Shown here one piece after another: positions 47,373 through 56,103 of a stretch of 64,000 bases of DNA (within the stretch, counting starts at the first letter, position 1; each line of letters begins with the position of its first letter). The DNA comes from Devosia epidermidihirudinis (GTDB taxonomy: Bacteria; Pseudomonadota; Alphaproteobacteria; Rhizobiales; Devosiaceae). The translations under genes and the position numbers were made by a program. The stretch covers positions 248,001-312,000 of the forward strand of contig NZ_LANJ01000016.1 of the NCBI RefSeq assembly GCF_000971295.1, written 5' to 3'. The notes beneath the pieces were generated by a model. That model did no database searches and was not told where the DNA came from. It was given only the letters and a program-made list of their open reading frames with translations.

Positions 47373-47858
47373 ATGATCCGTCCCCTTGCGATGTTTGCCG
47401 TGCTTGCCATCGGCCTGTCCCCGGCCCTGGCGCAGGAAGCCGTTCTCACCCAGCCGGCCCCCGAAGATATCGTGGTCAATCCATCCGCGCCGACGGCCCA
47501 GCCGCCCAAGCGCGCCAATATGCTGACCGGCATCTATGCCACCAAGGCCGTGATCGAGCTGTGCGCGCTCACCATCGATCCCAAGGTGCTGGCAGCCATC
47601 GATTCCGACACCACCAATCTGCAGACCTCGATGGGCATCGATGCCGCCACCGGTACGACCGCCTATGAACGGGTCAAGGCTGACGTCGAAAAGACCAAGC
47701 CAGATTGTGCCGAAGGCAGCGCCGATCGCGCCAGTGTGGATGCCGTGACTGGCCTTTACGCACAAAAGGCCGCAACGGCCACCGTGCCGCCAGCAGAAGC
47801 CGCCGCTGCAACACCAGCGCCCGTCGGCACCGAAGCGCCGGCTGCGCCCAAGCCATAA
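47373..47858 (+). CDS. Small secreted protein of unknown function
   Basis: The 161-residue product has a signal peptide (MIRPLAMFAVLAIGLSPALAQ). The mature part starts EAVLTQPAPEDIVVNPSAPT, then a helical core with KAVIELCALTIDPKVLAAIDSDTTNLQTSMG and one more Cys in PDCAEGS, which may form a disulfide. The last 30 residues are Ala/Pro-rich. CAGGAG precedes the ATG. No family was recognised. An intrinsic terminator follows. Confidence 0.75.
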   Translation: MIRPLAMFAVLAIGLSPALAQEAVLTQPAPEDIVVNPSAPTAQPPKRANMLTGIYATKAVIELCALTIDPKVLAAIDSDTTNLQTSMGIDAATGTTAYERVKADVEKTKPDCAEGSADRASVDAVTGLYAQKAATATVPPAEAAAATPAPVGTEAPAAPKP

Positions 47859-47865
47859 GGCGAAG

Positions 47866-47890
47866 GCCCTCGGTCACCCGGGGGCTTTTT
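47866..47890 (+). terminator. Rho-independent terminator
   Basis: GCCCTCGG-tcac-CCGGGGGC forms an 8-bp stem followed by TTTTT. It ends the 47373 transcript and abuts the stop of the convergent extensin gene. Confidence 0.85.
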
Positions 47891-48799
47891 CTATTCGCAG
47901 AGCTGCGCCGTACAGGTTTTGCCGTGGCAGCCCAGATCGACATGCAGATGGTCATGATGTTCGGCATTGGCCTCTGGCCCCAGCGTGGTCGTGAACCCGG
48001 CGCAGGCCGCGTCATGGGCTAGCCGCAGTAGCCGTCCCTCTGGCTTGGCCGCCGGTTTCCAGTTGGCGGTGACGTCGATGGTCTTGCCGTCCTCCAGGGT
48101 AAACCCGGTCACATCCACCGCGTTGGCAAAGCCATGTTCGGAGGTGAAGCCCGCGTCCGCGTTGTTCCGCTTGCGGCACATATAGCTGGTGCCGGTCTCC
48201 ACCTGTGCCAAAGGGCTTCCCAGCATGGCTTCGGCATAGCCATCTACCGTGGCGATCCAGCCGGGCAGGGCGCTCGCCATGGCGCAATTGGTGGTGATGG
48301 GCGTCGAGAGTGGCACCATGCGGCCTCGGCTCAGAACGGCCGTCACCTTGAGCGGCGAGCGCTCGCCGCACGCGCCTTCGCTCAGCGGCGGCAGGGCCTC
48401 GGCCTCCACCAGTCCCATGATCACTGCCGGGCACGCCGTTTGGTACACCCGATCATCCTGCGCCGCAGGCTCAACGTCATCGGATGCAGGAGCGGGGGTA
48501 GTCGCGGTCGGGGCAGTGTTCGGCGTTGTCTCCGCCTCAGCCTCGTCCGCGGTTTCCTTTGGCCGGGGTCGCGGCAGGGGCGTTGCAGCGTCCTCGGTCA
48601 CATCATCCGCCGTGGGCTCCACCGGGCGGGGCCGTGGCACCGGTGCTGTTTCCGCGCGCGGCACCGACTTTGGCGGTGGTTTGGCACTGGGTGCGAGTTG
48701 GTCCAGCATGTCCTGAAACGAGCCGAAAAGGTCCTGCCCGACCGCTGGCGGGGCCAGCAGCAATGGCAGGGCAATGAGCAGGTGAATGAGCTTGGCCAT
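47891..48799 (-). CDS. Extensin-like family secreted protein (M15-type fold)
   Basis: The 302-residue product has a signal peptide (MAKLIHLLIALPLLLAPPAVGQ) and a Pro/Thr/Ala-rich linker of about 100 residues. The C-terminal extensin-like domain holds CAMASALPGWIATVDGYAEA, GFTSEHGFANAVDVTGFTLEDG and ANAEHHDHLHVDLGCHG. The His/Asp pattern EHGFANAVDV and HHDHLHVD is like M15 peptidases, so a zinc-dependent peptidoglycan hydrolase is plausible but not shown. It is likely periplasmic. The ATG at 48799 is preferred for the signal peptide. Confidence 0.85.
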   Translation of the reverse strand: MAKLIHLLIALPLLLAPPAVGQDLFGSFQDMLDQLAPSAKPPPKSVPRAETAPVPRPRPVEPTADDVTEDAATPLPRPRPKETADEAEAETTPNTAPTATTPAPASDDVEPAAQDDRVYQTACPAVIMGLVEAEALPPLSEGACGERSPLKVTAVLSRGRMVPLSTPITTNCAMASALPGWIATVDGYAEAMLGSPLAQVETGTSYMCRKRNNADAGFTSEHGFANAVDVTGFTLEDGKTIDVTANWKPAAKPEGRLLRLAHDAACAGFTTTLGPEANAEHHDHLHVDLGCHGKTCTAQLCE

Positions 48800-48898
48800 C
48801 CCCCTTAACGCACGAACCTGCAAAAAGGCTCGTTTTGCCCCTCTTAACCTGCGCTAAACCATCTTTGCGGGCTTGAGCGGTTCTGCTATCAGCGCGTC

Positions 48899-50704
48899 AT
48901 GACAACGCCGCTCAAAAACATCCGCAATTTTTCCATCGTCGCTCACATCGACCATGGCAAGTCCACGCTAGCTGATCGCCTGATCCAGATGACGGGCGGG
49001 TTGGACCTGCGCGAGATGAAGGAGCAGGTGCTTGATAATATGGATATCGAGCGCGAGCGCGGCATTACTATCAAGGCGCAAACCGTCCGGCTGAGCTATA
49101 AGGCACAGGATGGCGAGGACTATATCCTCAACCTCATCGACACGCCCGGACACGTCGACTTCGCCTATGAAGTCAGCCGCTCCATGGCCGCCGTGGAAGG
49201 TTCGCTCCTGGTTGTCGACGCCTCGCAGGGCGTTGAAGCCCAGACGCTGGCCAACGTCTATCACGCGCTCGACGCCAATCACGAGATCGTTCCGGTCCTC
49301 AACAAGGTCGACCTGCCCGCAGCCGATATTCCGCGCGTCAAGCAGCAGATCGAGGACGTTATCGGCATCGACGCGTCCGATGCCCTGGAAATTTCGGCCA
49401 AGACCGGCATCGGCATCGACACCGTGCTCGAGGCCATCGTCACCCGCCTGCCGCCCCCCAAGGGCGACATCACGGCGCCGCTCAAGGCGCTGCTGGTCGA
49501 TAGCTGGTACGATACCTATCTGGGCGTTGTGGTTCTGGTGCGCATCATCGATGGCACCATGAAAAAGGGCCAGAAGATCCGCATGATGGCGTCCGGCGCC
49601 GTTTATGAGCTGGATCGCGTGGCCGTCAACACGCCCAAGCTGGTCGAAGTCAAGGAACTGGGCCCGGGTGAGCTCGGCGTCTTTACCGCGTCGATCAAGG
49701 AAGTGGCCGATACCAACGTTGGCGATACCATCACCGACGACAAAAAGCCCACTGCCGAGCCGCTGCCCGACTTCCGTCCGGCCCAGCCCGTGGTGTTCTG
49801 CGGCCTGTTCCCGGTTGATGCATCCGACTTTGACGAGCTGCGCGCTGCCATGGGCAAGTTGCGCCTCAACGACGCCAGCTTCTCCTATGAAATGGAAACC
49901 TCGGCCGCGCTGGGCTTCGGCTTCCGCTGCGGTTTCCTCGGGCTGCTGCATCTGGAAATCATCCAGGAGCGCCTCAGCCGCGAGTTCAATCTCGATCTGA
50001 TCGCGACCGCCCCTTCGGTGGTCTACGAAATCGCCATGACCAATGGCGACACCATCATGCTGCACAATCCGGCCGATCTGCCGGACGTGATGAAGATCGA
50101 GGAAATCCGCGAGCCCTGGATCAAGGCGACGATCCTGACGCCCGACGAATATCTAGGCTCCATTCTCAAGCTCTGCCAGGATCGCCGCGGCATCCAGCGC
50201 AATCTGAGCTATGTCGGCAACCGTGCTATGGTGGAATATGATCTGCCGCTCAACGAAGTCGTGTTCGATTTCTATGATCGGCTGAAGTCCATCTCCAAGG
50301 GCTATGCCAGCTTTGACTACAACCTGGCCGATTATCGCCCCGGCGATCTGGTCAAGCTGAGCGTTCTGGTCAATGCCGAGCCGGTCGATGCGCTCTCCAT
50401 GCTGGTGCACCGCACCGTGGCCGAAAGCCGTGGCCGCATCATGTGCGAAAAGCTCAAGGAGCTGATCCCGCCGCATCTGTTCGTCATTCCGATCCAGGCG
50501 GCCATTGGCGGCAAGATCATCGCCCGCGAAACCGTGCGCGCCATGCGCAAGGACGTGACGGCGAAGTGCTATGGCGGCGACGCGACGCGTAAGCGCAAGC
50601 TCCTGGAAAAGCAGAAGGCCGGTAAGAAAAAGATGCGCCAGTTCGGCAGCGTCGAAATCCCGCAAGAGGCGTTCATCAAAGCGCTCAAGATGGGCGACGA
50701 CTAG
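48899..50704 (+). CDS. lepA: Elongation factor 4 (LepA)
   Basis: The 601-residue product has the GTPase G1 motif [15 protein letters not shown]3 DTPGHVDF and G4 NKVDLPAAD, followed by EF-G-like domains and the LepA-specific C-terminal domain ([35 protein letters not shown]). It acts on stalled or pretranslocation ribosomes and in ribosome assembly. The start [20 protein letters not shown] is canonical. Length and order of motifs leave no doubt. Confidence 0.98.
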   Translation: MTTPLKNIRNFSIVAHIDHGKSTLADRLIQMTGGLDLREMKEQVLDNMDIERERGITIKAQTVRLSYKAQDGEDYILNLIDTPGHVDFAYEVSRSMAAVEGSLLVVDASQGVEAQTLANVYHALDANHEIVPVLNKVDLPAADIPRVKQQIEDVIGIDASDALEISAKTGIGIDTVLEAIVTRLPPPKGDITAPLKALLVDSWYDTYLGVVVLVRIIDGTMKKGQKIRMMASGAVYELDRVAVNTPKLVEVKELGPGELGVFTASIKEVADTNVGDTITDDKKPTAEPLPDFRPAQPVVFCGLFPVDASDFDELRAAMGKLRLNDASFSYEMETSAALGFGFRCGFLGLLHLEIIQERLSREFNLDLIATAPSVVYEIAMTNGDTIMLHNPADLPDVMKIEEIREPWIKATILTPDEYLGSILKLCQDRRGIQRNLSYVGNRAMVEYDLPLNEVVFDFYDRLKSISKGYASFDYNLADYRPGDLVKLSVLVNAEPVDALSMLVHRTVAESRGRIMCEKLKELIPPHLFVIPIQAAIGGKIIARETVRAMRKDVTAKCYGGDATRKRKLLEKQKAGKKKMRQFGSVEIPQEAFIKALKMGDD

Positions 50705-50820
50705 GTCCACGCTGCGCCCAAAGCGCCAGCATCCACCGATCACATTCTGCGATGCCGGGAACAGCCTTCCCGGCATTGGCGTTTCTCCTCCAGCGAACTT
50801 TTTTGCGGAGAGGAAAGTCA

Positions 50821-51201
50821 ATGACGACCAAACGCGAAATTCTCGATCTCGAGCGGAAGTTCTGGACCACCATGGCCGGCGGCGAGCACCAGCAATCGGC
50901 TGGGCTCTTGACCAGCAAGGCCGCCATGACCGGCCCCATGGGCACGCATACCTTCAGCCCCAGCGAATATATCAAGATGAGCGAAGGCAGCTCGTTTTCC
51001 ATCGAGAACTGGGCCATGAGTGAGGAAGATGTGTTCTTCCCCACGCCCGACAGCGCCGTTTGCATCTATCGCGTCAAGCAATCGGTCAAGAATGGCGGCA
51101 AGACGGAAAAGATGGACACCATGGACACTTCGGTCTGGGTGCGCGATGGCGACGGCTGGAAGTGTGCCCTCCACACCGAAATGCCCAACCAGACCCACTA
51201 G
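50821..51201 (+). CDS. SnoaL/DUF4440-like small protein
   Basis: The 126-residue product starts at an ATG behind GAGAGGAAAG. The MTTKREILDLERKFWTTMAGGEHQQSAGLLTSKAAMTGPMG segment and the closing WVRDGDGWKCALHTEMPNQT match the NTF2-like/SnoaL fold (DUF4440), which binds small ligands or acts as a simple isomerase. No catalytic residues can be fixed. It follows lepA by about 115 bp, and co-transcription is possible. Confidence 0.78.
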   Translation: MTTKREILDLERKFWTTMAGGEHQQSAGLLTSKAAMTGPMGTHTFSPSEYIKMSEGSSFSIENWAMSEEDVFFPTPDSAVCIYRVKQSVKNGGKTEKMDTMDTSVWVRDGDGWKCALHTEMPNQTH

Positions 51202-51917
51202 CCCCCGTCGCGGCAGGGCCAGCAACCCAGCCCCGGCATCCACCAACGCGGTCCCCGGAGCCAATCCGAGGGCCGTATTCTTTCGCTAGCCGGCAATGGG
51301 GCACACCCTCTCCCAACTGCTGGGTTATTCCGACCCAGTCCCGAATCCACGCCCGACCAGCCGCACCACCATCGCGTGAGCGGTCAAAGCCCAGCACGAG
51401 CCGCGCCCCCAATGTCATCCCGGCGCAGGCCGGGATCCATGCTGAAGGCTCACCTCGATATGGATCCTGCGGACAACCAAGGATCTGGATTCCGGCCTGC
51501 GTCGGAATGACCCCGCGCAGGAAGCTGCCGTAGCTCGACGCCAGAGTTCGCCCCGCAACCAACCCAACCACCACGCTGCCCTCGGGCCCGACCCGAGGGC
51601 CACCATCACCTCGCACCAAGCCGCAGGGGCCATCGGATCACGTCCGAGGGCAGCCTGGTGTTTGGGATGCTGCGTGATTTTCAATTCTAGGAACCGACCT
51701 CCCAGTCGACGCCCTCCCCCTTGCGGGGAGGGAGCGCAGGCGCGGACGGATTTGTATGCTCTCTAAGCGCGTAGTCCAGATAGCGGCAAGACTAAGCCCC
51801 GCCCCCACCACCGCGCTGCCCTCGGGCCTGACACCCGAGGGCCTCTATCCTGCGCACCAAGCCGCCAATGGCCCTCAGGTCAAGTCCGAGGGCAGCCCCG
51901 TGAACCGGATGCCGAAA
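51202..51917. repeat. Repeat-rich 700-bp spacer
   Basis: Holds a family C-like element (ATGTCATCCCGGCGCAGGCC from 51411, with its inverse GGCCTGCGTCGGAATGAC ending near 51511) and family B-like elements around 51580-51605 and 51813-51895 (CTGCCCTCGGGCCTGACACC, then TCAGGTCAAGTCCGAGGGCA). The frames here are shadows of repeats. No gene is seen. Confidence 0.65.
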
Positions 51918-52892
51918 CTACGTGCGAAGGGGGGTATCACTGATTGTTACGCGGTCGGCCGCGTCCTTGACCCCTAATTTTTCAAGAACTTTGACAAAGC
52001 CTTCGGCGATCCCATCTGGGAACTCACAGGGTCCAACAATAATTCGCTCCAGAAGTTCTGGAACGGAGATTCCAATGTCCGGAATTTCTTTTGGGTTTTC
52101 TAGTTTTAGTTTGAGAACATTTTGTGGACTGCCGCTCACGGACTCTACGTCCTGTTCAAGAACGCCGATATTATGGTGCCCAAGAATGTGCAACATCCTC
52201 CACTCCTGCTCCTCGGCAAAGCCACGATGCTTTTGAGAAATAGAATAGGCAATGAGCGTTTGGAATAGCATGTGCGAGAGCCAGTTGATGTCGACCTCGC
52301 GCAGAAATTCTTCATTCGCTCTGACGCGGGCGGGTAGCGTTCGCATGACTTCAAAAAAAGTATTGCGATCTTGGTAAATTACCGGCGTTGAAAAAACTCC
52401 CAGTGCATCAGTAAATCGCGCCATAGTATGAGTCCGAATGACCAGCGCCACAGGTGCTGCACCTCGGCCATAACCTCGCCACATCGATAGTCGGCCGATC
52501 TCGTTCTCATGCTGGTGATGCATTGAGAGGCACGTGATATAAGTCTGGTTCTCGATGTGACCGATTATCCCGTTGAACTTGTTTATCACTTGCTCAACCA
52601 AGTTCGGTTGGATGGCGTTTAATGCTGAAATGAAGTCAGCCCGTCCAATGTCTGGCTCGTTAGGTGCAAAGAAGCGCCGAAGCATGCCTAAACCGTGCTG
52701 GACTTCGCTGAAGTCATTCATAAAGCGCACATTGCGCAACCAGATTTGCTGCCCCTTTAGTATCCGCAATGCGTTTTCGGCAGTTGTATAATGGGCGAGT
52801 AATTGGCCTTTTTCATTGAGTTCTTCTCTTAGAAGAGCTGCCTGAGGCATGAAGATTGCAACTAATCGTTCGAAAATCTCATGATCGTCCAT
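51918..52892 (-). CDS. DUF2971 domain protein
   Basis: The 324-residue product holds LAHYTTAENALRILKGQQIWLRNVRFMNDFSEVQHG, the DUF2971 opening, then a catalytic-looking middle with ITCLSMHHQHENEIGRLSMWRGYGRGAAPVALVI and the C-terminal LKLENPKEIPDIGISVPELLERIIVGP. DUF2971 has no settled function; related proteins have an ADP-ribosyltransferase-like 'HYTT' pattern (inference). It is soluble. The sequence is AT-rich and its codon use differs from that of the flanks. It ends a possible operon of a membrane protein and proline-rich peptides. Confidence 0.85.
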   Translation of the reverse strand: MDDHEIFERLVAIFMPQAALLREELNEKGQLLAHYTTAENALRILKGQQIWLRNVRFMNDFSEVQHGLGMLRRFFAPNEPDIGRADFISALNAIQPNLVEQVINKFNGIIGHIENQTYITCLSMHHQHENEIGRLSMWRGYGRGAAPVALVIRTHTMARFTDALGVFSTPVIYQDRNTFFEVMRTLPARVRANEEFLREVDINWLSHMLFQTLIAYSISQKHRGFAEEQEWRMLHILGHHNIGVLEQDVESVSGSPQNVLKLKLENPKEIPDIGISVPELLERIIVGPCEFPDGIAEGFVKVLEKLGVKDAADRVTISDTPLRT

Positions 52893-52907
52893 GCTGTGAC
52901 GAACGTC

Positions 52908-53012
52908 CTACTTCTTAGTCGGGGGAGTTGGAGGAGCTGGAGGTGGCGAACTCGGCACGCCCACAAGAGGATGGGGTTTGCTTTGCGTTGGACTAAACGG
53001 TGGTCGCACCAT
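52908..53012 (-). CDS. Tiny proline-rich reading frame
   Basis: A 34-residue frame, MVRPPFSPTQSKPHPLVGVP followed by SSPPPAPPTPPTKK, begins at 53012 and stops 15 bases before the DUF2971 start. AGGT lies seven bases upstream. It could be real or chance. Its Pro/Lys-rich end resembles those at 53118 and 53273. Confidence 0.35.
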   Translation of the reverse strand: MVRPPFSPTQSKPHPLVGVPSSPPPAPPTPPTKK

Positions 53013-53020
53013 GAAATTAC

Positions 53021-53065
53021 CTATTTCTCGGGTGTGGAGGTGGCGAACGAGGTATGTTGGGCCAT
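53021..53065 (-). CDS. Very short frame between two proline-rich frames
   Basis: MAQHTSFATSTPEK, 14 residues, ends 8 bases before the frame at 53012. It is included only because it fills the gap between neighbours and ends in Pro-Glu-Lys. It may well be chance. Confidence 0.15.
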   Translation of the reverse strand: MAQHTSFATSTPEK

Positions 53066-53117
53066 GAAGTCGCGCCTGGACGCGCTTTACCTGCGCCCTT
53101 CTTATCTAAGGCGTCAG

Positions 53118-53318
53118 TTATTTCTCAGCTGGCGGTTTGGGTTTGGACATAGGAGGTGAGACGCTTATCGCGCCATGGGTTTGAATACTCGCCCCCGGAA
53201 TGCCGACGCGATTAGTTTCAACCTGGAGCGAAATAACCTGTGTCAGGCCGGTTCTGGGTTTGCTCACTTTGGTCACCTGTTCGCCAGGGGTGGAGAAGAA
53301 ATCGCAGGAGCAGGGCAT
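53118..53318 (-). CDS. Proline/lysine-tailed small reading frame
   Basis: A 66-residue frame, MPCSCDFFSTPGEQVTKVSK, then PRTGLTQVISLQVETNRVGI and ending MSKPKPPAEK. No ribosome site is seen. It overlaps the frame at 53273 in another reading frame by 46 bases, so a frameshift could join them. The alternating hydrophobic residues in VTKVSKPRTGLTQVISLQVET look protein-like. Confidence 0.35.
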   Translation of the reverse strand: MPCSCDFFSTPGEQVTKVSKPRTGLTQVISLQVETNRVGIPGASIQTHGAISVSPPMSKPKPPAEK

Positions 53319-53383
53319 GGTGCATAAGGAGATGGAATTCCATCTGGGTTATAGGGCTTAGAAGGAGATGAAGAGCGGCTCAT
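53273..53383 (-). CDS. Short proline-rich frame coupled to the membrane protein gene
   Basis: The 36-residue frame MSRSSSPSKPYNPDGIPSPY then APCPAPAISSPPLANR starts at 53383. Its ATG overlaps the stop of the upstream gene as ATGA, a mark of translational coupling. Rich in Pro and Ser. Confidence 0.4.
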   Translation of the reverse strand: MSRSSSPSKPYNPDGIPSPYAPCPAPAISSPPLANR

Positions 53384-53838
53384 GCAGTTGCTCCAAGGTT
53401 GTTGAAACAGAAGATCAATAGGGCGGATAGACCAGACATGAAGAAAATGAAGGCGCTGATGTTCAGTTGGCTTGTTATAGTCCGCCATATATTCGCATGA
53501 GGGATTTCGGCGTTGCCTAATAGATAATTTTTGTCCCAGGAGTTGCGCTCAGTTTCCATGTCTTTCCAACTGGTCCAATATGACAGCAAGTTAGTAAGCA
53601 TTGTGGCGGCGAAGGCCAGCCACGAAAGAGCTAGAATAGGCTGCAAATGTATCGGCCCATCGCCGATGAATGTGTCAACGAAGAGAGCAGAAGCGCCAAG
53701 CGCTCCAGTTGAAAGGAGAATAAGCGTTTTATCAAAAAGACCAATTTGTGCGATCCCAAGCTCCACAAGACTCTTGCGGTGATCAAGGTAAAGCTGACGG
53801 TCGATCAGTTCAGTCGTTTCGGACTTATCGTTGCTCAT
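53380..53838 (-). CDS. Three-helix membrane protein in the low-GC islet
   Basis: The 152-residue product starts MSNDKSETTELIDRQLYLDH and has three predicted membrane helices: about 30-55 (IGLFDKTLILLSTGALGASALFV), 64-90 (LQPILALSWLAFAATMLTNLLSYW) and 125-148 (LNISAFIFFMSGLSALLIFCF). A charged loop with KDMETERNSWDKNYL lies between the second and third. The layout resembles SLATT-type two- or three-helix membrane proteins of conflict systems, but no motif proves it. No strong ribosome site precedes the ATG. Confidence 0.75.
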   Translation of the reverse strand: MSNDKSETTELIDRQLYLDHRKSLVELGIAQIGLFDKTLILLSTGALGASALFVDTFIGDGPIHLQPILALSWLAFAATMLTNLLSYWTSWKDMETERNSWDKNYLLGNAEIPHANIWRTITSQLNISAFIFFMSGLSALLIFCFNNLGATA

Positions 53839-54111
53839 AGTATTACAGTAATCTGATTCACGCTTTAGGTCATGTTTCCGTTTCGTTCCTAACAGCTAAA
53901 TGGCGTGCTCTTCTTCTTTGGGAAAAGATGCGCAATCACCTGCCGCATCATGGTCTGGGGTGTCAGTAGCAGGCAAGCCGCCAATGCCAAATTCTGTGCC
54001 TTCGGGAAGGCTATGCCCACGCAAAGGCCTCGTTGGCCAAAACCTAATCCCCGCCCCCATCACTCCGCCTTACCCTCTTCTGTCCGCCCGCCCGAACAGG
54101 AGCCCCGCAAA
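53839..54111. other. Boundary spacer between the low-GC islet and core genes
   Basis: The composition returns to the genome norm around 53890. A stretch 'aacctaatccccgcccccat' near 54040 is similar to 'gactaagccccgcccccacc' near 51790, on the other side of the islet. No gene is seen. Confidence 0.4.
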
Positions 54112-54591
54112 ATGCCCCACCACAAAGCCGATCCAACCACCACCCGCATGCTGGCCGCGCGCCACGAGGCTCTGTGGCTCAAACTTACCGCGCTGCATGG
54201 CCAGATCGCCGCCGTCGCCACCAAACGTCCGCAGACGCCCGTTTCCGCACACACCATTGGCGTGGCCGAAGCTCTGTTGCGCGAGGCCATGCCCTTTATC
54301 CCCAAGGGTGATCCCCTGCCGATGGCAGCGCCCGATCATGGTGGGTTGCTGACCCAGCTGGGGCAGGCGCTGGCGGCGATGGATTATTGGGAGGCGAGCC
54401 GCTCGCGCTGGGATGATCAGGCCAAGGCCTATCTGTGGCAGGTCAAAGGCGATCCGCCGCTGCCGGTGCGGCGCTTGCGGCCCAAGCTGGTGGGGCCTGC
54501 CAGCGCCGAAGCCGATCCGGCGCGCGAGGCAAAAATGCTCGATCTGCGTCAGAAGCTTGCCAAGCGCATCGAGCAGTTCAACAACCGCTAA
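54112..54591 (+). CDS. Conserved-looking small cytoplasmic protein of unknown function
   Basis: The 159-residue product begins MPHHKADPTTTRMLAARHEA, with AGGAG nine bases upstream. It is helical, with an Arg/Leu-rich first half, a hydrophobic AMDYWEASRSRWDDQAKAYLWQVKG middle and an Arg-rich end KLAKRIEQFNNR. No signal peptide or membrane segment. I do not recognise a family. A longer frame from 53905 is not supported because the first part reads as spacer. Confidence 0.65.
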   Translation: MPHHKADPTTTRMLAARHEALWLKLTALHGQIAAVATKRPQTPVSAHTIGVAEALLREAMPFIPKGDPLPMAAPDHGGLLTQLGQALAAMDYWEASRSRWDDQAKAYLWQVKGDPPLPVRRLRPKLVGPASAEADPAREAKMLDLRQKLAKRIEQFNNR

Positions 54592-55115
54592 CTCATTATC
54601 CAGCTTATCCCCCACCCCGCGTGCCGCGCTATTCTTGGGCCATCGGTCCGGGATGCTTGTGGTACTGCAGCGACCAGTAGCCGGGACGACAGTCGGGAGG
54701 GCAGGGGTCGCGCTCCGCCCTGGGCTGCGTGGCTTTGATGTTCGGGCATGGGGCTACGGCGCCATGCTGGGGTCTTGTGCCGCCTTCCGAGAAAAACCCG
54801 GCGCTCCGAGGCGATGTTCGTCTCCTTCTTCTCCCTCCCAGAGACGGTCACCGCCTCGGAGCTCCACTTGTCCTGCCGGGTCCGGCGGCGTCTGCGCCGA
54901 CCGGCGTTTCGGCGCGTCCTTGTGGGGGGAGGCCGGGGGTGCTACACTGGCTTTACGTTTTCAGCCTTCCAAGGCGACCTGATCCTCCCGACACTTGTGC
55001 CGGTTGCTTGGCGATCCCCGAAATTTGCGAACGTTTAGGCCCCGTGCGCATGTTGCCACGGGGAATTGCTCGTTCGCACCTGCTTCCGGGCCTCGCTACA
55101 AGGGCGTTTCGCCAA
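54592..55115. other. Long spacer upstream of cspA
   Basis: About 520 bp without a firm gene. The region nearest cspA probably forms a long 5' leader, as is common for cold-shock genes. One minus-strand frame near 54630-54830 reads ERDPCPPDCRPGYWSLQYHK then HPGPMAQE. This is Cys-, Trp- and His-rich and protein-like, but no start codon in frame was found. Confidence 0.4.
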
Positions 55116-55322
55116 ATGATCAACGGTACTGTAAAATTCTTCAATTCCACCAAGGGCTTCGGTTTCATTCAGCCTGATGATGGCTCCAAGGACGCATTCG
55201 TCCACATCTCTGCTGTCGAAAAGGCCGGTCTGTCCGGCCTCAACGAAGGCGACAAGGTGTCCTACACTGTGGAAACCGGTCGCGATGGCCGCGCCAGCGC
55301 CACCGATCTGCAGGTTCTCTAA
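55116..55322 (+). CDS. cspA: Cold-shock domain protein
   Basis: The 68-residue product MINGTVKFFNSTKGFGFIQP holds RNP1 (KGFGFI) and continues with RNP2 (AFVHI), both RNA-binding strands of the cold-shock fold. It ends ASATDLQVL. It acts as an RNA chaperone. The ATG at 55116 is the only sensible start. A G+C-rich hairpin follows the stop. Confidence 0.96.
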   Translation: MINGTVKFFNSTKGFGFIQPDDGSKDAFVHISAVEKAGLSGLNEGDKVSYTVETGRDGRASATDLQVL

Positions 55323-55330
55323 GCCAAAAT

Positions 55331-55350
55331 GGGCCGCCTCCGGGCGGCCC
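55331..55350 (+). terminator. Hairpin after cspA
   Basis: GGGCCGCC-tccg-GGCGGCCC is an 8-bp perfect stem 8 bases past the cspA stop. It is followed by 'tgccttt', a weak T-run. Read-through into the 55370 gene is likely to be partial. Confidence 0.65.
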
Positions 55351-55369
55351 TGCCTTTGGAGGGCACCCC

Positions 55370-55561
55370 ATGCACAAATACCAGATTGGCGACGTGCTCG
55401 ATCTGCTGCCCATGCGCGGCAGCAGCCTGCGCCGCGCCGGAGAATGCAAGATCATGGCGCTGCTGCCCTATGAGGGCCACGCCGTGCAATACAAGGTGCA
55501 GGCCACCGCCGAGACGCACCAGCGCATCGTCAGCGAAAACGATCTGCGCGAAACCGTCTGA
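55370..55561 (+). CDS. Small protein downstream of cspA
   Basis: The 63-residue product MHKYQIGDVLDLLPMRGSSL then RRAGECKIMALLPYEGHAVQ and ending YKVQATAETHQRIVSENDLRETV starts behind GGAGG. The sequence is beta-rich with conserved Gly residues and resembles small rhizobial proteins of unknown function next to cold-shock genes. One Cys. Cytoplasmic. Confidence 0.8.
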   Translation: MHKYQIGDVLDLLPMRGSSLRRAGECKIMALLPYEGHAVQYKVQATAETHQRIVSENDLRETV

Positions 55562-55623
55562 GACGGGCGATTGCGGGGAGCGCTTTTGGCGTTACAATCC
55601 CCGCTCCTCCCTCAGGCAGTATC

Positions 55624-56103
55624 ATGACCACATTATCCGATTTCACGCTTCCGCTTCTCGATGGAACGCCCCAGTCGCTCGCCGCCTATGAAGGCAAGCT
55701 TGTGTTGATCGTCAACACCGCCAGCAAGTGTGGCTTGACCCCGCAATATGAGGGGCTCGAGGCGCTCTGGCGTACCTATCGCGACAAGGGGCTGGTGGTG
55801 CTGGGGTTCCCCTGCAACCAGTTCATGGGGCAGGAGCCCGGCAGCGCCGAAGAAATCGCCGAGTTTTGCTCCATCACCTATGATGTGAGCTTTCCTCTGT
55901 TCGCCAAGATTGACGTCAACGGCGCCGATCAGAGCCCGCTCTATGCCTGGCTCAAGGCCTCAGCCCCGGGGATTTTGGGCACGGAAGCGATCAAGTGGAA
56001 CTTCACCAAGTTCCTGATCGGGCGCGACGGCACGGTACTGGAACGGTTCGGCCCCGAAGTGCTGCCCGCCGATATCGCCGGGCCCATCGAAAAGGCGCTC
56101 TAG
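55624..56103 (+). CDS. gpx: Glutathione peroxidase-like thiol peroxidase
   Basis: The 159-residue product has the catalytic Cys in NTASKCGLTPQY, a second Cys in FPCNQFMGQEPG and the Trp/Asn motif WNFTKFLIGRDG. These are the GPx signatures, with Cys instead of Sec. It reduces peroxides at the cost of thioredoxin or glutathione. It is followed on the opposite strand by an SH3 protein whose stop overlaps its stop. Confidence 0.95.
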   Translation: MTTLSDFTLPLLDGTPQSLAAYEGKLVLIVNTASKCGLTPQYEGLEALWRTYRDKGLVVLGFPCNQFMGQEPGSAEEIAEFCSITYDVSFPLFAKIDVNGADQSPLYAWLKASAPGILGTEAIKWNFTKFLIGRDGTVLERFGPEVLPADIAGPIEKAL

